Of a DNA stretch of 64,000 nucleotides, positions 8,799 to 17,636 are shown in pieces. The DNA lies in contig NZ_BMYY01000006.1 in assembly GCF_014652515.1 (NCBI RefSeq), positions 62,001 to 126,000 of the forward strand, read 5' to 3'. Numbering within the stretch: position 1 is the first letter of the stretch; each line of letters opens with the position of its first letter. The notes below the pieces were generated by a model. That model saw nothing but the letters and a program-made list of their open reading frames with translations, had not been told where the DNA came from and searched no databases. Origin of the DNA: Bacterioplanes sanyensis. Lineage in GTDB: Bacteria; Pseudomonadota; Gammaproteobacteria; Pseudomonadales; Oceanobacteraceae. The position numbers and the translations under genes are program-made.

Positions 8799-9995
8799 CT
8801 ATAGCTGTTTAAAGGCCTTAAAGCTGGCCACGCTATCGGCGCGCTTGCGTGCCGTTACCCGGGTTTTAGGAAAGCTGGCTTTGTCGGCAAACTGACTACG
8901 CAACTGTTGATGGACGTGTTGATCTTCGGTATTGACATAGTTGCCCGGAAATAAATTACCCGATTGATACTGCTCATCTTTATAGCGTTTCATCACCAGT
9001 GGGCTGCTATTGTTTTGTCCGGTTTGTGCCACCTTTTGCCTGGCTCTTTCGGTGACTTCACACATTGCACAGGGCGGTTTGGTTCCGGCAACGACCATGT
9101 CCAGGTGGCTAGGCTCTGGCAGTGTAGAAAATACAGTAAACCCTCGGGCCATTTTAGTTCTTTCAACTTCTTGGTCATGCTTGCCAATAACATCTTCGAT
9201 AATACGTTGTTCAGCATGTTTGCCTTGGGTGTTGCTGGCCATGCTGATACTGCCTTGGTCGCGCAAACTGGAGCGCAGGTTGCGTAGCATAGCCGAGTGG
9301 CTTTGCTGGCGGCTTTTCAGGCCGTTCATATAGTTGCTGGCTGACATGTTTGTATTGGCGTTTTCTTGCACGTAGCGATCTTCAATTTCCTGGCGGGTGG
9401 TGTGCGAAAAAGCATTAAAGACGCCATCATCTGCGACAAACTGATGCAGTTGCGACAAGTGTCGTGATTGCTGACTGTTAATGCGCATTTGCTCGCGAAT
9501 TTTGGTGCGTTCGGTGTCTGAGCCAGCAAACAGCAACTGGTGAGTCAACCCCTCGTTTTGATCTTCGAAATTTTGCACGACGCTTTTTACTTTATTCGCG
9601 TCCGACAGCAGTGCTTGAAGGTGTCCTGGAATATGGCTGTCATCTTCGGCATTGGTTCCGATCATTAAGCGGCCACCTATCACGGTGGACTGCGCTTCAG
9701 GGGTTCGTGCCTGTTGTGCGCGTTGCTTAGTGGTCGTGGATTTCTCAGAAAACAGGTCGTTGGCAATCAGTGCTGCAGTGCTGGTCCAGCGCAGCACTTG
9801 AGCTACCCGGGCGCGGCCTGAAAACTCTGTTTGTTGATCCAGCAAGTGAGATTGCTGATTGCTGGCTTTTTCATTAAAGGTTTTAGGGCTGTGCTGCCCG
9901 TGCTTGTTTTCCACGCCGATGTGCTTATCGCTGTTCGACGTCGAGAGTGATTTTGGTAATTGACGCGTTGTCGATCGGGCACGGTTGGTTTGCAT
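8799..9995 (-). CDS. Cytidine deaminase-like fold protein, possible toxin/effector
   Basis: A 398-residue, hydrophilic protein without signal peptide or membrane segments. The N-terminal 80 residues are rich in Ser, Thr, Gln and Asn. The middle part contains many predicted helices. The C-terminal region carries GKHAEQRIIEDV (HAE at about 260-262) and GTKPPCAMCEVTERA (Cys at about 309 and 312), the His-x-Glu and Pro-Cys-x-x-Cys signature that binds the catalytic zinc in the deaminase superfamily. Deaminases of this type are often toxin tips in polymorphic or secreted effectors; this is an inference from motifs only. The ATG at 9993-9995 was chosen; a TTG at 10056-10058 would add 21 residues. 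No immunity gene or secretion-system gene is recognisable next to it. Confidence 0.6.
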   Translation of the reverse strand: MQTNRARSTTRQLPKSLSTSNSDKHIGVENKHGQHSPKTFNEKASNQQSHLLDQQTEFSGRARVAQVLRWTSTAALIANDLFSEKSTTTKQRAQQARTPEAQSTVIGGRLMIGTNAEDDSHIPGHLQALLSDANKVKSVVQNFEDQNEGLTHQLLFAGSDTERTKIREQMRINSQQSRHLSQLHQFVADDGVFNAFSHTTRQEIEDRYVQENANTNMSASNYMNGLKSRQQSHSAMLRNLRSSLRDQGSISMASNTQGKHAEQRIIEDVIGKHDQEVERTKMARGFTVFSTLPEPSHLDMVVAGTKPPCAMCEVTERARQKVAQTGQNNSSPLVMKRYKDEQYQSGNLFPGNYVNTEDQHVHQQLRSQFADKASFPKTRVTARKRADSVASFKAFKQL

Positions 9996-10293
9996 GGCTA
10001 TCTCGCTCGCTGCGTTTTGTATTCGCTGAGCAAGACCTGTTCCAGCTATATGGGCCAAATTGGCTGTTTAGGTCTCTGTAACTGAGGTGATTTAGACCCA
10101 GTTGGGTCTTTTTTCCTCGCAACGTTGATATGGGGATGAAGGGATGCTTTGATTGACGCCATGTTGTCATGGAGTTAGTCTTCGCGCGCCAATTGGAATA
10201 GTGATGCTCTCATTTGTCTCATCTGATTGGTTATTATATAGCGGCATCACTCAGTGAGTCGCCTTGATCAAATATTGCACAGGTATGTGGACA

Positions 10294-11013
10294 ATGAATA
10301 ATCGCTTTTCTTCTTCGCTTTTGCTGACATCGGCCATCATTGCACTGTCTGGCTGTGGCGGTTCATCCGGCGGTGGTTCCTCCTCGGGTAATTCTCTTGA
10401 CAGCGGTAAGGCGTTGTTTGAGCAGTTCAAGAAAATTGAAGAAGCATCAAAGAAATCAGAGTTTGAAACCCAAGCGGAGTATGAAGAAAGAGTTTCTAAG
10501 TTTTTTAATAACCTTCCGGACTTTACTCTGGTTGATCGAGTCAGTAAGGACAGTTATTACCTATTTACAGGCTTGCATGCAATCGGTTATGACGCAGAAA
10601 TGCAGGAGTTGCGAATAACTCAGCCGGATGATGACTTTTCGCATGACTTAGAAGGGGTTACATATACAACCACTACGATTATTGGTGACGTTGAACTGGA
10701 TGTTGCTAGCGTTGAACTTGAACTGGAAGGGCTAGACTCATTAGGCAAAACCTATGCTACCCGCGAAAACATATGGCTTTTCGGTGATGAATATCGAGAC
10801 TATGATTTCTATGCAGCAATTCCAATGGCTCCTGATGTAGCTGAACGTATGATGGATGCTTACCAGTATGAATATGTGATTCGTTTTAGCCAGGATTACA
10901 TAGATGATAATGGCATGTATTGTCAGAACTATGTTGAGAACTGCGAGGCTCGATTAAAGGCCAATGTAACCAGTGTAGTACTAAAGAACACCGAAACTGG
11001 TGAGGTGTATTAA
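10294..11013 (+). CDS. Predicted lipoprotein of unknown function
   Basis: A 239-residue protein with a lipoprotein signal peptide: MNNRFSSSLLLTSAIIALSG followed by the lipobox Cys and a Gly/Ser-rich linker. The mature part starts with a charged helix (KALFEQFKKIEEASKKSEFE) containing a 'FETQAEYEERVSKF' stretch that is common in small bacterial lipoproteins, and then beta-rich sequence with two Cys near the C-terminus (YCQNYVENCEA). I recognise no family function. The ATG at 10294 follows an AGGT; upstream GTG/TTG alternatives exist. It faces away from the deaminase-like gene and ends at a strong terminator shared with the convergent ligase gene. Confidence 0.75.
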   Translation: MNNRFSSSLLLTSAIIALSGCGGSSGGGSSSGNSLDSGKALFEQFKKIEEASKKSEFETQAEYEERVSKFFNNLPDFTLVDRVSKDSYYLFTGLHAIGYDAEMQELRITQPDDDFSHDLEGVTYTTTTIIGDVELDVASVELELEGLDSLGKTYATRENIWLFGDEYRDYDFYAAIPMAPDVAERMMDAYQYEYVIRFSQDYIDDNGMYCQNYVENCEARLKANVTSVVLKNTETGEVY

Positions 11014-11022
11014 TCTAATATC

Positions 11023-11056
11023 AAACCCCGATAAATGAGTGATTTATCGGGGTTTT
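11023..11056. terminator. Bidirectional terminator between convergent genes
   Basis: AAACCCCGATAAAT pairs with ATTTATCGGGGTTT across a GAGTG loop, with T and A runs on the two sides. It separates the lipoprotein gene from the convergent acyl-CoA ligase. Confidence 0.9.
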
Positions 11057-11068
11057 CGAAACATCGAT

Positions 11069-12751
11069 CTATGGATTCAGACCCAACTCCTCGACACTAA
11101 TCTCGCGCATTTTAAACTTCTGGATTTTTCCGGTCACCGTCATCGGAAATTCATCGGTAAAGCGAAAATAGCGCGGGATTTTATAGTGGGCGATTTGATC
11201 TTGGCAGAATTCACGTAACTCTGCCTTTGAAACATCTTCGCCCGGCTTTAAAATCACCCAAGCCACTAGCTCTTCACCGTATTTTTTATCCGGTACGCCC
11301 GTCACTTGCACGTCGGCTACGGCCGGGTGGGTGTACAAAAACTCTTCGATTTCACGTGGGTAGATATTTTCACCGCCTCGAATGACCATATCTTTGCTGC
11401 GCCCGACAATGCTGATGTAGCCGTCGTCATCCATGCAGGCCAAATCGCCGGTATGCATCCAGCCGTCGCTGTCGATGGCTTGCTGTGTGGCCTCGTCGTT
11501 GTTCCAGTAACCCAGCATCACGCTATAGCCTTTGGTACACAGTTCGCCAATTTGACCTCTGGTCACTAGGTCACCGCTTGGGTCAACGATTTTGCTTTCC
11601 AAGTGAGGGTGAGTGCGGCCAACGGTACTGACGCGCTTTTCCACAGGGTCGTCAGCCTGTGTTTGTGTACTGACCGGGCTGGTTTCTGTCATGCCGTAAG
11701 CAATTTGCACCTGCTGCATGTGCATTTTTTCCATTACCTGCTTCATAACTTCTACCGGACAGCTGGCACCTGCCATAATCCCAGTACGCAGTGAGCTGAG
11801 ATTAAAATCACTAAAACTTGGCTCTGCTAATGTGGCAATAAACATGGTAGGCACACCGTACAGTGCGGTGGCTTTTTCTTCCTGCACCGTTTGTAGCACT
11901 GCGCGTGGATCAAATGCATCACTAGGATAGATCATCGCGGCGCCGTGGCTGATACAGCCAAGGTTGCCCATAACCATGCCGAAGCAGTGGTACAAAGGCA
12001 CCGGTATTACCAGTTTATCTTGCTCACTAAAGCCTAAGTTTTCTGTCACCATAAAGCCATTGTTTAAAATATTGTGGTGACTGAGCGTCGCGCCTTTAGG
12101 AAAGCCGGTGGTACCACTGGTGTATTGAATATTGATGGCTTGCTGGCAGTTTAGGCTGGCCTGGCGTTTGGCCAGAATCGTTGGTGATACCTCGTCGGCT
12201 AGCTCTTGCAATTGCTTCCAGCTCATAAAACCAGGGTGGTCAGGTTCATCGCTTAGACTAACAAGAATACGCAGGTGAGGAAGCTTTGACTGACATGGGT
12301 TGTCATCATTATCAGCTACGAGTTGCTGCAGCATGGCGCTGTAGTTGGAGCCTTTAAAACGATCTGCAGCAATCACCAACGAGCATTGTGATTGTTGCAG
12401 TGCATACTCGACTTCATGCAAGCGATAGGCTGGGTTGAGTGTAACCAGAATGGCGCCGACTTTTGCGGTAGCCAGCTGGGTAATGCACCATTCAGCATTG
12501 TTGGGTGACCAGATGCCGATTCGGTCACCGACCTCTACGCCCAGCGCCAGTAACGCTCGGGCGCAGTTATTCACACGCTGCTGTAACTGGCGATAGCTCC
12601 AGCGAATATGTTGCTGACGGCTTACCAAGGCCAAGTTGTCGGGCCAGCGTTGCACGCTTTGGTCAAAACACTCGCCGATGGTCAGTTCCAGCAGAGGGAG
12701 TGTTTGTGGGCCACGACAGTAGCTAGCTTGTGGATCATAGCTAGGGGTCAT
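11069..12751 (-). CDS. AMP-binding acyl-CoA synthetase
   Basis: A 560-residue member of the ANL adenylating enzymes, which activate a carboxylic acid with ATP and join it to CoA. The phosphate-binding motif is [18 protein letters not shown]. The A5 motif appears as [10 protein letters not shown], the A7-A8 region as [20 protein letters not shown] and [20 protein letters not shown], and the catalytic Lys region is [14 protein letters not shown] at the C-terminus. The length and motifs suit a medium- or long-chain fatty acyl-CoA ligase acting in the cytoplasm. The ATG at 12749-12751 is preceded by AAGGAG; an upstream in-frame start is unlikely. Chain-length preference cannot be read from the sequence. 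Confidence 0.9.
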   Translation of the reverse strand: MTPSYDPQASYCRGPQTLPLLELTIGECFDQSVQRWPDNLALVSRQQHIRWSYRQLQQRVNNCARALLALGVEVGDRIGIWSPNNAEWCITQLATAKVGAILVTLNPAYRLHEVEYALQQSQCSLVIAADRFKGSNYSAMLQQLVADNDDNPCQSKLPHLRILVSLSDEPDHPGFMSWKQLQELADEVSPTILAKRQASLNCQQAINIQYTSGTTGFPKGATLSHHNILNNGFMVTENLGFSEQDKLVIPVPLYHCFGMVMGNLGCISHGAAMIYPSDAFDPRAVLQTVQEEKATALYGVPTMFIATLAEPSFSDFNLSSLRTGIMAGASCPVEVMKQVMEKMHMQQVQIAYGMTETSPVSTQTQADDPVEKRVSTVGRTHPHLESKIVDPSGDLVTRGQIGELCTKGYSVMLGYWNNDEATQQAIDSDGWMHTGDLACMDDDGYISIVGRSKDMVIRGGENIYPREIEEFLYTHPAVADVQVTGVPDKKYGEELVAWVILKPGEDVSKAELREFCQDQIAHYKIPRYFRFTDEFPMTVTGKIQKFKMREISVEELGLNP

Positions 12752-13139
12752 AGTGATCTCCTTGTAGTGAAATTCCATAGGGAGCCTGTGAACAGCCCTG
12801 CAGGCATGCAGCCGGCGCTCAGAATAAGGCGCAGCGGCAGATCAGCCCCTTGCTACATTGTCAACGACGTTCGAAGAGGCTGCCGCTGCGTCCGGCGCGA
12901 GCGCCAGAAAGCTCTAGCCCCAAGCTCCGCGAAAACGCTTGCGTTCACAACACTACTAATGGATAAGTCAATAGGGGACAGGTCGATGGCTGTTACTTTC
13001 GCAGCAAGCACCGAGGGCAGGTGCAAGCATGACCAGCCATTCGTAGCGCCAGGTCATGCTTATGACCGAGATAGATTGCATTAACGCGGTCTGAGTTATA
13101 GTGTCGGCTCATGATTCATAGCTGTTCGAGAGAGTTCCC
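12752..13139. other. Divergent promoter region between acyl-CoA ligase and DAHP synthase
   Basis: No gene is supported in these 388 bp. Close to the DAHP synthase start there is a possible sigma-70 promoter, TTGCAT at 13076-13081 and TATAGT at 13097-13102, but the 15-bp spacing is short. I see no operator or attenuator that I recognise. Confidence 0.35.
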
Positions 13140-14477
13140 GTGACCTGGCAACCCGATAGTTGGCGCTCACTGCCAATCCAACAACAACCACACTACGATG
13201 ATCCCGACGCGTTAGCACAGGTAGAGCAGCAGCTCAGTGCTTACCCTCCGTTGGTGTTTGCACAGGAAACCCGCGAGCTGTATCGCCAGTTGGGTGAAGT
13301 CGCGCAGGGGCGTGGCTTTTTGCTGCAAGGTGGCGACTGTGCTGAATCCTTTAGCGAGTTCAGCGCCAATAAGATTCGTGACACCTTTAAAGTCATTTTG
13401 CAAATGGCCATCGTCATGACCTACGCCGGCCATTGTCCGGTGACTAAGGTCGCGCGTATGGCGGGTCAATATGCCAAGCCACGCTCCAGCGATACCGAAA
13501 CCATCGATGGCGTGACTCTGCCGAGTTATCGCGGCGATATTGTTAATCAGTACGACTTTACCGCAGCAGCGCGTCGTCCTGATCCACAACGCATGTTGGA
13601 TGCTTACCATCGCTCGGCAGCGACCATGAACTTGCTGCGCGCTTTTGCTCAAGGCGGCTTGGCCGATCTGCATCAGGTGCATGGTTGGAATATGGCGTTT
13701 GTGGAAAATAATCCACTGAAAAATGAATACCAGGCCCTGGCAGATCGCATTCAGGATACCCTGGCCTTTATGAATGTGGTGGGAATTAACTCTAATACCC
13801 ATCCGACCCTACACGAAACTCAGCTATTTACTTCCCACGAGGCCTTGCTGCTGAATTATGAGCAGGCGTTGACCCGAGTCGATACCCTCACCGACAAATA
13901 CTACAACTGCTCGGCCCATATGCTGTGGATTGGTGAGCGCACCCGTCAGCTGGACCATGCCCATATCGAATTTTTCCGTGGCATTCATAACCCGGTGGGC
14001 GTTAAGGTCGGCCCAAGCATGCAGCCTGATGAGTTGATTCGCTTAATCGACGCGCTGAATCCGAACAATGACCCTGGCCGTTTAACCCTGATTACTCGTA
14101 TGGGTGTGAATAAGCTGGGTGAAGCCTTGCCATCTTTGGTGCAGGCTGTACAGCGTGAAGGTCGCCATGTGGTGTGGTCATCAGATCCGATGCACGGCAA
14201 TACGCGTAAAGCCTCCAGTGGCTATAAAACCCGTAATTTCGATGATGTCATTGGCGAAATTCGTGAGTTCTTCGATGTGCATCGCGCCGAAGGCAGTCAT
14301 GCTGGTGGTATTCATCTAGAAATGACGGGCCAGCACGTTACCGAATGCACGGGTGGTGCTTACCAGATCAGCGAAGACGATCTGGCCCAGTGCTATCGCA
14401 CTCAGTGCGATCCGCGCCTCAATGCCGATCAGGTATTGGAAATGGCGTTCTTGGTGGCCGATCACTTAAAGCCTTAG
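13140..14477 (+). CDS. Class II 3-deoxy-7-phosphoheptulonate (DAHP) synthase
   Basis: A 445-residue enzyme joining phosphoenolpyruvate and erythrose 4-phosphate, the first step of the shikimate pathway. It is a class II (plant-like) enzyme: it starts [20 protein letters not shown], has [11 protein letters not shown] near residue 62, [11 protein letters not shown], then [20 protein letters not shown] and [18 protein letters not shown], all invariant blocks of that class. Its length is typical. The start is a GTG at 13140 after GAGAG. It is followed by a hairpin terminator and appears monocistronic. Feedback control by aromatic amino acids is known in the family but cannot be judged here. Confidence 0.95.
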   Translation: MTWQPDSWRSLPIQQQPHYDDPDALAQVEQQLSAYPPLVFAQETRELYRQLGEVAQGRGFLLQGGDCAESFSEFSANKIRDTFKVILQMAIVMTYAGHCPVTKVARMAGQYAKPRSSDTETIDGVTLPSYRGDIVNQYDFTAAARRPDPQRMLDAYHRSAATMNLLRAFAQGGLADLHQVHGWNMAFVENNPLKNEYQALADRIQDTLAFMNVVGINSNTHPTLHETQLFTSHEALLLNYEQALTRVDTLTDKYYNCSAHMLWIGERTRQLDHAHIEFFRGIHNPVGVKVGPSMQPDELIRLIDALNPNNDPGRLTLITRMGVNKLGEALPSLVQAVQREGRHVVWSSDPMHGNTRKASSGYKTRNFDDVIGEIREFFDVHRAEGSHAGGIHLEMTGQHVTECTGGAYQISEDDLAQCYRTQCDPRLNADQVLEMAFLVADHLKP

Positions 14478-14491
14478 CGCTTCTCCTCTAT

Positions 14492-14526
14492 GTACAGGCG
14501 CCAACTTCGAGGCGCCTGTATTCATC
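14492..14526 (+). terminator. Terminator-like hairpin after DAHP synthase
   Basis: TACAGGCGCC pairs perfectly with GGCGCCTGTA across an AACTTCGA loop. The following bases (TTCATCTTCT) are T-rich but not a clean run, so termination strength is uncertain. Confidence 0.65.
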
Positions 14527-14622
14527 TTCTATACCCATATGCTTGCCTCGGCGGCTCCAAACAGGAGTAACGCTGGGGTTTGCCAAAGTTTCGCAGTCAT
14601 CCGTTTTTCTTTAAGGACAGCC

Positions 14623-15240
14623 ATGAAAACCATTGCTTTGCGTGCGGCCGAAGAACTGGCTCGCCTGCATCAGCCCGATTTTATTATTTTATATGGCTCC
14701 ATTGCTCGGGGTGATGCCACTGCCAGCAGTGATATTGATATCGCTTGTTTTTGCCCAACACCTGATGTGAAAAAAGATCATCGCTTGTTTGACGGTGTGC
14801 CCTTGGACGCCTGGTTGTATGCCAGCCACGAGGCCGACGCCAGCCGCGAGGATTTTTTACGTTTTGTTGGCGGTGAATTACTACTGGATCGGCAAGGGCA
14901 GGGCAAGGTTTTTTTACAGCAGTTGCAGCAGCGCTTCGAGCAAGGCCCCGAGCCTTTGAGCGTCGATGAACGCCAGCATATCGTTGCTTGGAGCCACAAA
15001 ATGCTGCAGCGCTCGTGTCAGCAGGATATTGAGTCTTTGTACCGGCGCCACTGGCTGCTAACGGACTTGTTAGAGTTTTATTTTAAATTGCGCCAGCGCT
15101 GGTTTTTAGGCTCTAAGGCGGGCTTTTATTATTTGCAGCAGCACGATGCTGAGGTATACGAGTTGTATCAGCAGGCCTTGCAACAGGGCGACGATGCGGT
15201 GCTACAACAGTTGGTACAGGCCATCGTGGGAGAAAGCTAG
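14623..15240 (+). CDS. Nucleotidyltransferase-domain protein
   Basis: A 205-residue protein with the minimal nucleotidyltransferase signature LYGSIARGDATASSDIDIAC (about residues 21-40), including the Gly-Ser pair and the two metal-binding Asp residues, as in MNT-type enzymes. The C-terminal part is helical (AWSHKMLQRSCQQDIESLYRR) and may be a substrate-binding domain similar to HEPN or KNTase C-terminal helices. MNT proteins can act as antitoxins with a HEPN partner, but no separate HEPN gene is next to it, so a fused or independent enzyme is more likely. The ATG at 14623 follows TAAGGA. Substrate unknown. Confidence 0.75.
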   Translation: MKTIALRAAEELARLHQPDFIILYGSIARGDATASSDIDIACFCPTPDVKKDHRLFDGVPLDAWLYASHEADASREDFLRFVGGELLLDRQGQGKVFLQQLQQRFEQGPEPLSVDERQHIVAWSHKMLQRSCQQDIESLYRRHWLLTDLLEFYFKLRQRWFLGSKAGFYYLQQHDAEVYELYQQALQQGDDAVLQQLVQAIVGES

Positions 15241-15312
15241 GCAAGGGCTAGGAAAGGCCTAGAGAAGGCGAGCGAAGCTAGGAGAAAGGCAGGAGAAAGG
15301 CAGGAGAAGCCC
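15241..15312 (+). repeat. Polypurine tract with short AGGAGAAAGGC repeats
   Basis: Immediately after the nucleotidyltransferase stop lies a purine-rich stretch built of repeated GCTAGG and AGGAGAAAGGC units (two and a half copies of the latter around 15282-15310). It contains no reading frame of note. It precedes the riboflavin synthase gene by about 100 bp. Confidence 0.5.
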
Positions 15313-15413
15313 CTCAACACACTGATCCACGCACATTTTGATCCTTGGCTGGTGTGGACCACAGCCCTGTAGCAAAATACGCACTCTGTCAGCATCTATT
15401 CCGTGGAGAAGTT

Positions 15414-16136
15414 ATGTTTACCGGCATCGTGCAGTCCGTCGCCACCCTGGAAGACGTTCAAGACCACCAAGGCATTCGCACTTTTGTGATTCACTTTGAG
15501 CCCGGCTTTTGTGATGAACTAGAAATTGGCGCCAGCGTAGCGGTGGATGGCGTTTGTCTAACGGTGACGGAATTGCTGTCTGAGGTGCGGGTAAAATTTG
15601 ATGTCATGCTGCAAAGCTTGAACATTACCACCTTAAGCCAATATCAGGCGGGCGATCGCGTTAATGTCGAGCGTGCGGCTAAAGACGGTGCTGAAATTGG
15701 CGGCCATCCGTTGTCGGGTCATGTCGATTTTAACACCGAGGTGCTGGACGTGCGCCAGGTAGAAGACAATTATTGCATTCGCTTTGCGTTGCCGGATGCC
15801 TGGAAGCGCTACATTTTTCCCAAAGGCTATATCGCCTTAAATGGTGCCAGCCTGACCTTGGCGGAAGTGGATAAACAGCAAGGTTGGTTTGAAGTCTGGT
15901 TGATTCCCGAAACCCGTCGCATGACGACCTTTGAAGATAAACAAGCTGGCAGCTTAATCAACGTAGAAATCGAGCGTGGCACCCAGGTGGTGGTGGATAC
16001 CGTGCGCGATACCCTGCAAGAAAGCCTAGGTGAGCTAATGCCGCTGTTTGAAAAATTATTGCAACAGCAAGGCATCGATGTTGATTCACTCGGGCAGAGT
16101 GCCAAGGCCCTAGTGAAAAATAACAAGGAAGATTAA
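15414..16136 (+). CDS. ribE: Riboflavin synthase alpha-type
   Basis: A 240-residue protein with two lumazine-binding repeats. The first begins MFTGIVQSVATLEDV with ASVAVDGVCLTVTEL; the second contains GGHPLSGHVDF and ALNGASLTLAEVD, then the IPETRRMTTF and VEIERGTQVVVDTVR region. The enzyme dismutates 6,7-dimethyl-8-ribityllumazine into riboflavin in the cytoplasm. About 30 extra C-terminal residues follow the usual end. The ATG at 15414 has GGAGAAGTT upstream. Its stop overlaps the start of the HAD hydrolase gene (TAATG), so the two are probably co-translated. No other rib gene or FMN riboswitch is visible. Confidence 0.92.
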   Translation: MFTGIVQSVATLEDVQDHQGIRTFVIHFEPGFCDELEIGASVAVDGVCLTVTELLSEVRVKFDVMLQSLNITTLSQYQAGDRVNVERAAKDGAEIGGHPLSGHVDFNTEVLDVRQVEDNYCIRFALPDAWKRYIFPKGYIALNGASLTLAEVDKQQGWFEVWLIPETRRMTTFEDKQAGSLINVEIERGTQVVVDTVRDTLQESLGELMPLFEKLLQQQGIDVDSLGQSAKALVKNNKED

Positions 16137-16852
16137 TGCAGCCTGCAGCTGAGTCATCTGAACAACGCGCTGTACTATTTGATTTGGACGAAACCCTACT
16201 CGATCGCACAGCGTCGCTTAAGCGGTTTGCCCTTTGGCAGGCCACTGGCATGTTGCGCAACCAGATCAACCATGCCCAGCAGTTTTGTGATCGCTTTGTA
16301 GAGTTGGATGACAACGGCCGGGTTTGGAAAGATCGCGTTTATCAACAGTTGATCGACGAGTTTGCGATTCAAGGCTGGTCGATGCAGGAACTGCTGAGTA
16401 GCTACGAGTTGTGTTTTTCAGGCTTCTGCCAAGCAAAGCCGGGTGTCAGTACAGCGATCAAAACACTGCATCAACAGGGTTATCGCTTGGGCCTGATTTC
16501 TAACGGTAAAACACCGTTTCAAGAGCGTAACTTTCAGGCCCTAGGGCTGTGTGAGTATTTTGATGTGGTCATTGTCTCTGAAGCGGTGGAACTGCGAAAA
16601 CCCGATGCGGCTATTTTTCAACTCGCTTGTGAGCGCTTAGATGTGCCTGTATCGCAGGCTATTTTTGTCGGCGATAATCCCATTGCCGATATTCAAGGGG
16701 CTCAACAAGTGGGTATGAAAACTGTCTATATACCGGGGTTTTTTGGCGAGCATTGCGCCGAGGCCGATGGCGTATGCTCGCACTTTGAGCAGCTGCCTGC
16801 ACTTGTAAACGGGTTGTTTGAGTGTTTACCGCCCACTTTAACTGACAAATGA
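16136..16852 (+). CDS. HAD-superfamily hydrolase
   Basis: A 238-residue protein with the HAD motifs in order: motif I LFDLDETLLDRT (about 14-25), motif II LISNGK, motif III Lys in ELRKPDAAIF, and motif IV FVGDNPIADIQGAQQVGMKT. The cap lies between motifs I and II (type C1). It resembles the YjjG/nucleotidase and phosphatase branch. Because it overlaps ribE by one base, a role as the phosphatase removing phosphate from the riboflavin precursor is a reasonable idea, since that step is done by HAD enzymes in other bacteria, but the sequence alone cannot show it. Confidence 0.88.
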   Translation: MQPAAESSEQRAVLFDLDETLLDRTASLKRFALWQATGMLRNQINHAQQFCDRFVELDDNGRVWKDRVYQQLIDEFAIQGWSMQELLSSYELCFSGFCQAKPGVSTAIKTLHQQGYRLGLISNGKTPFQERNFQALGLCEYFDVVIVSEAVELRKPDAAIFQLACERLDVPVSQAIFVGDNPIADIQGAQQVGMKTVYIPGFFGEHCAEADGVCSHFEQLPALVNGLFECLPPTLTDK

Positions 16853-16877
16853 CCAATCCAATTGAGTAGCAAGAAAC

Positions 16878-17435
16878 ATGACTCAGCGAATTATTACCGT
16901 GGTCGCAGCCAATCCGGCATGGCCACAAATGTTTAAGCAAGAAGCACAACGAATAACCGGCGCCCTAACGGCAAGTAACCTGTATGCCGTGCAGCACATC
17001 GGCAGTACCTCAGTGCCAGGGCTGGCGGCTAAGCCCATTATCGACATACAGCTGCAAGTGCACGACCTTAAAAAACTCGACGACGAGTCCGGCGCCATGC
17101 AGGGCCTTGGCTATGAAGTGAAAGGCGAGTTCGGCATACCGGGCCGGCGGTATTTTCGAAAAAGTAGCCAGCATCAGCGCACGCACCATGTACACGCATT
17201 CGAAGTGGACTCAAGCGCTGCCATCCGTCATTTAGCGTTTCGCGATTACCTAAAAGCTCATCCGTCTGTTGCGGAGGAATACGCCAAGTTAAAGCTGCAG
17301 GCGGCACAGCTGTGCAACAATGACATGGACTTCTATTGCGATTACAAAAATGAGTTTGTCCAACACCACGAAGCGTTAGCGCTTAATTGGTATCAAAGCG
17401 CTGTTAGCAGTAAGGTTAAGACTGAGCTCAAATGA
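16878..17435 (+). CDS. GrpB/UPF0157-family protein
   Basis: A 185-residue protein carrying the GrpB hallmark: VQHIGSTSVPGLAAKPIIDI (about residues 38-57), then FRKSSQHQRTHHVHAFE and HLAFRDYLKAHP. The family is related to nucleotidyltransferases, has been linked with GTP or CoA metabolism in annotation, but has no well-established reaction. It follows the HAD hydrolase by 25 bp on the same strand and may be part of the ribE transcript. The last codons form one arm of a hairpin. Confidence 0.85.
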   Translation: MTQRIITVVAANPAWPQMFKQEAQRITGALTASNLYAVQHIGSTSVPGLAAKPIIDIQLQVHDLKKLDDESGAMQGLGYEVKGEFGIPGRRYFRKSSQHQRTHHVHAFEVDSSAAIRHLAFRDYLKAHPSVAEEYAKLKLQAAQLCNNDMDFYCDYKNEFVQHHEALALNWYQSAVSSKVKTELK

Positions 17436-17456
17436 TTTGAGCACACCGCGCGGTGT
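17426..17456 (+). other. Adjacent inverted repeats at the end of the GrpB gene
   Basis: GCTCAAA-TGA-TTTGAGC is a perfect hairpin that includes the GrpB stop codon, and it is followed directly by the palindrome ACACCGCGCGGTGT. There is no T run, so if this stops transcription it does so weakly; it may instead be an operator for the chemoreceptor gene downstream. Confidence 0.4.
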
Positions 17457-17636
17457 CGACTTGTAAGGCGTTCATAGCGCACTTGCTGCGCCTCACCTAT
17501 CTTCTTTGAACACTACAGGCATCGCTTAATACATTCCCATAGCGTAAAGCTATCAAGAGCATTATTCGTATAAGATCCCGCCTTGCTACTAAAGGTTAGC
17601 GTCTACACTAGTACTCACTTGCAAAGGGGGATGTGT

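Noticed and set aside
14623-15240. MNT-HEPN toxin-antitoxin pair
   Set aside because: The nucleotidyltransferase motif is present, but no separate HEPN gene adjoins it and the protein is longer than typical MNT antitoxins.
15313-15413. FMN riboswitch upstream of ribE
   Set aside because: The gap is too short and none of the conserved FMN-element blocks is seen.
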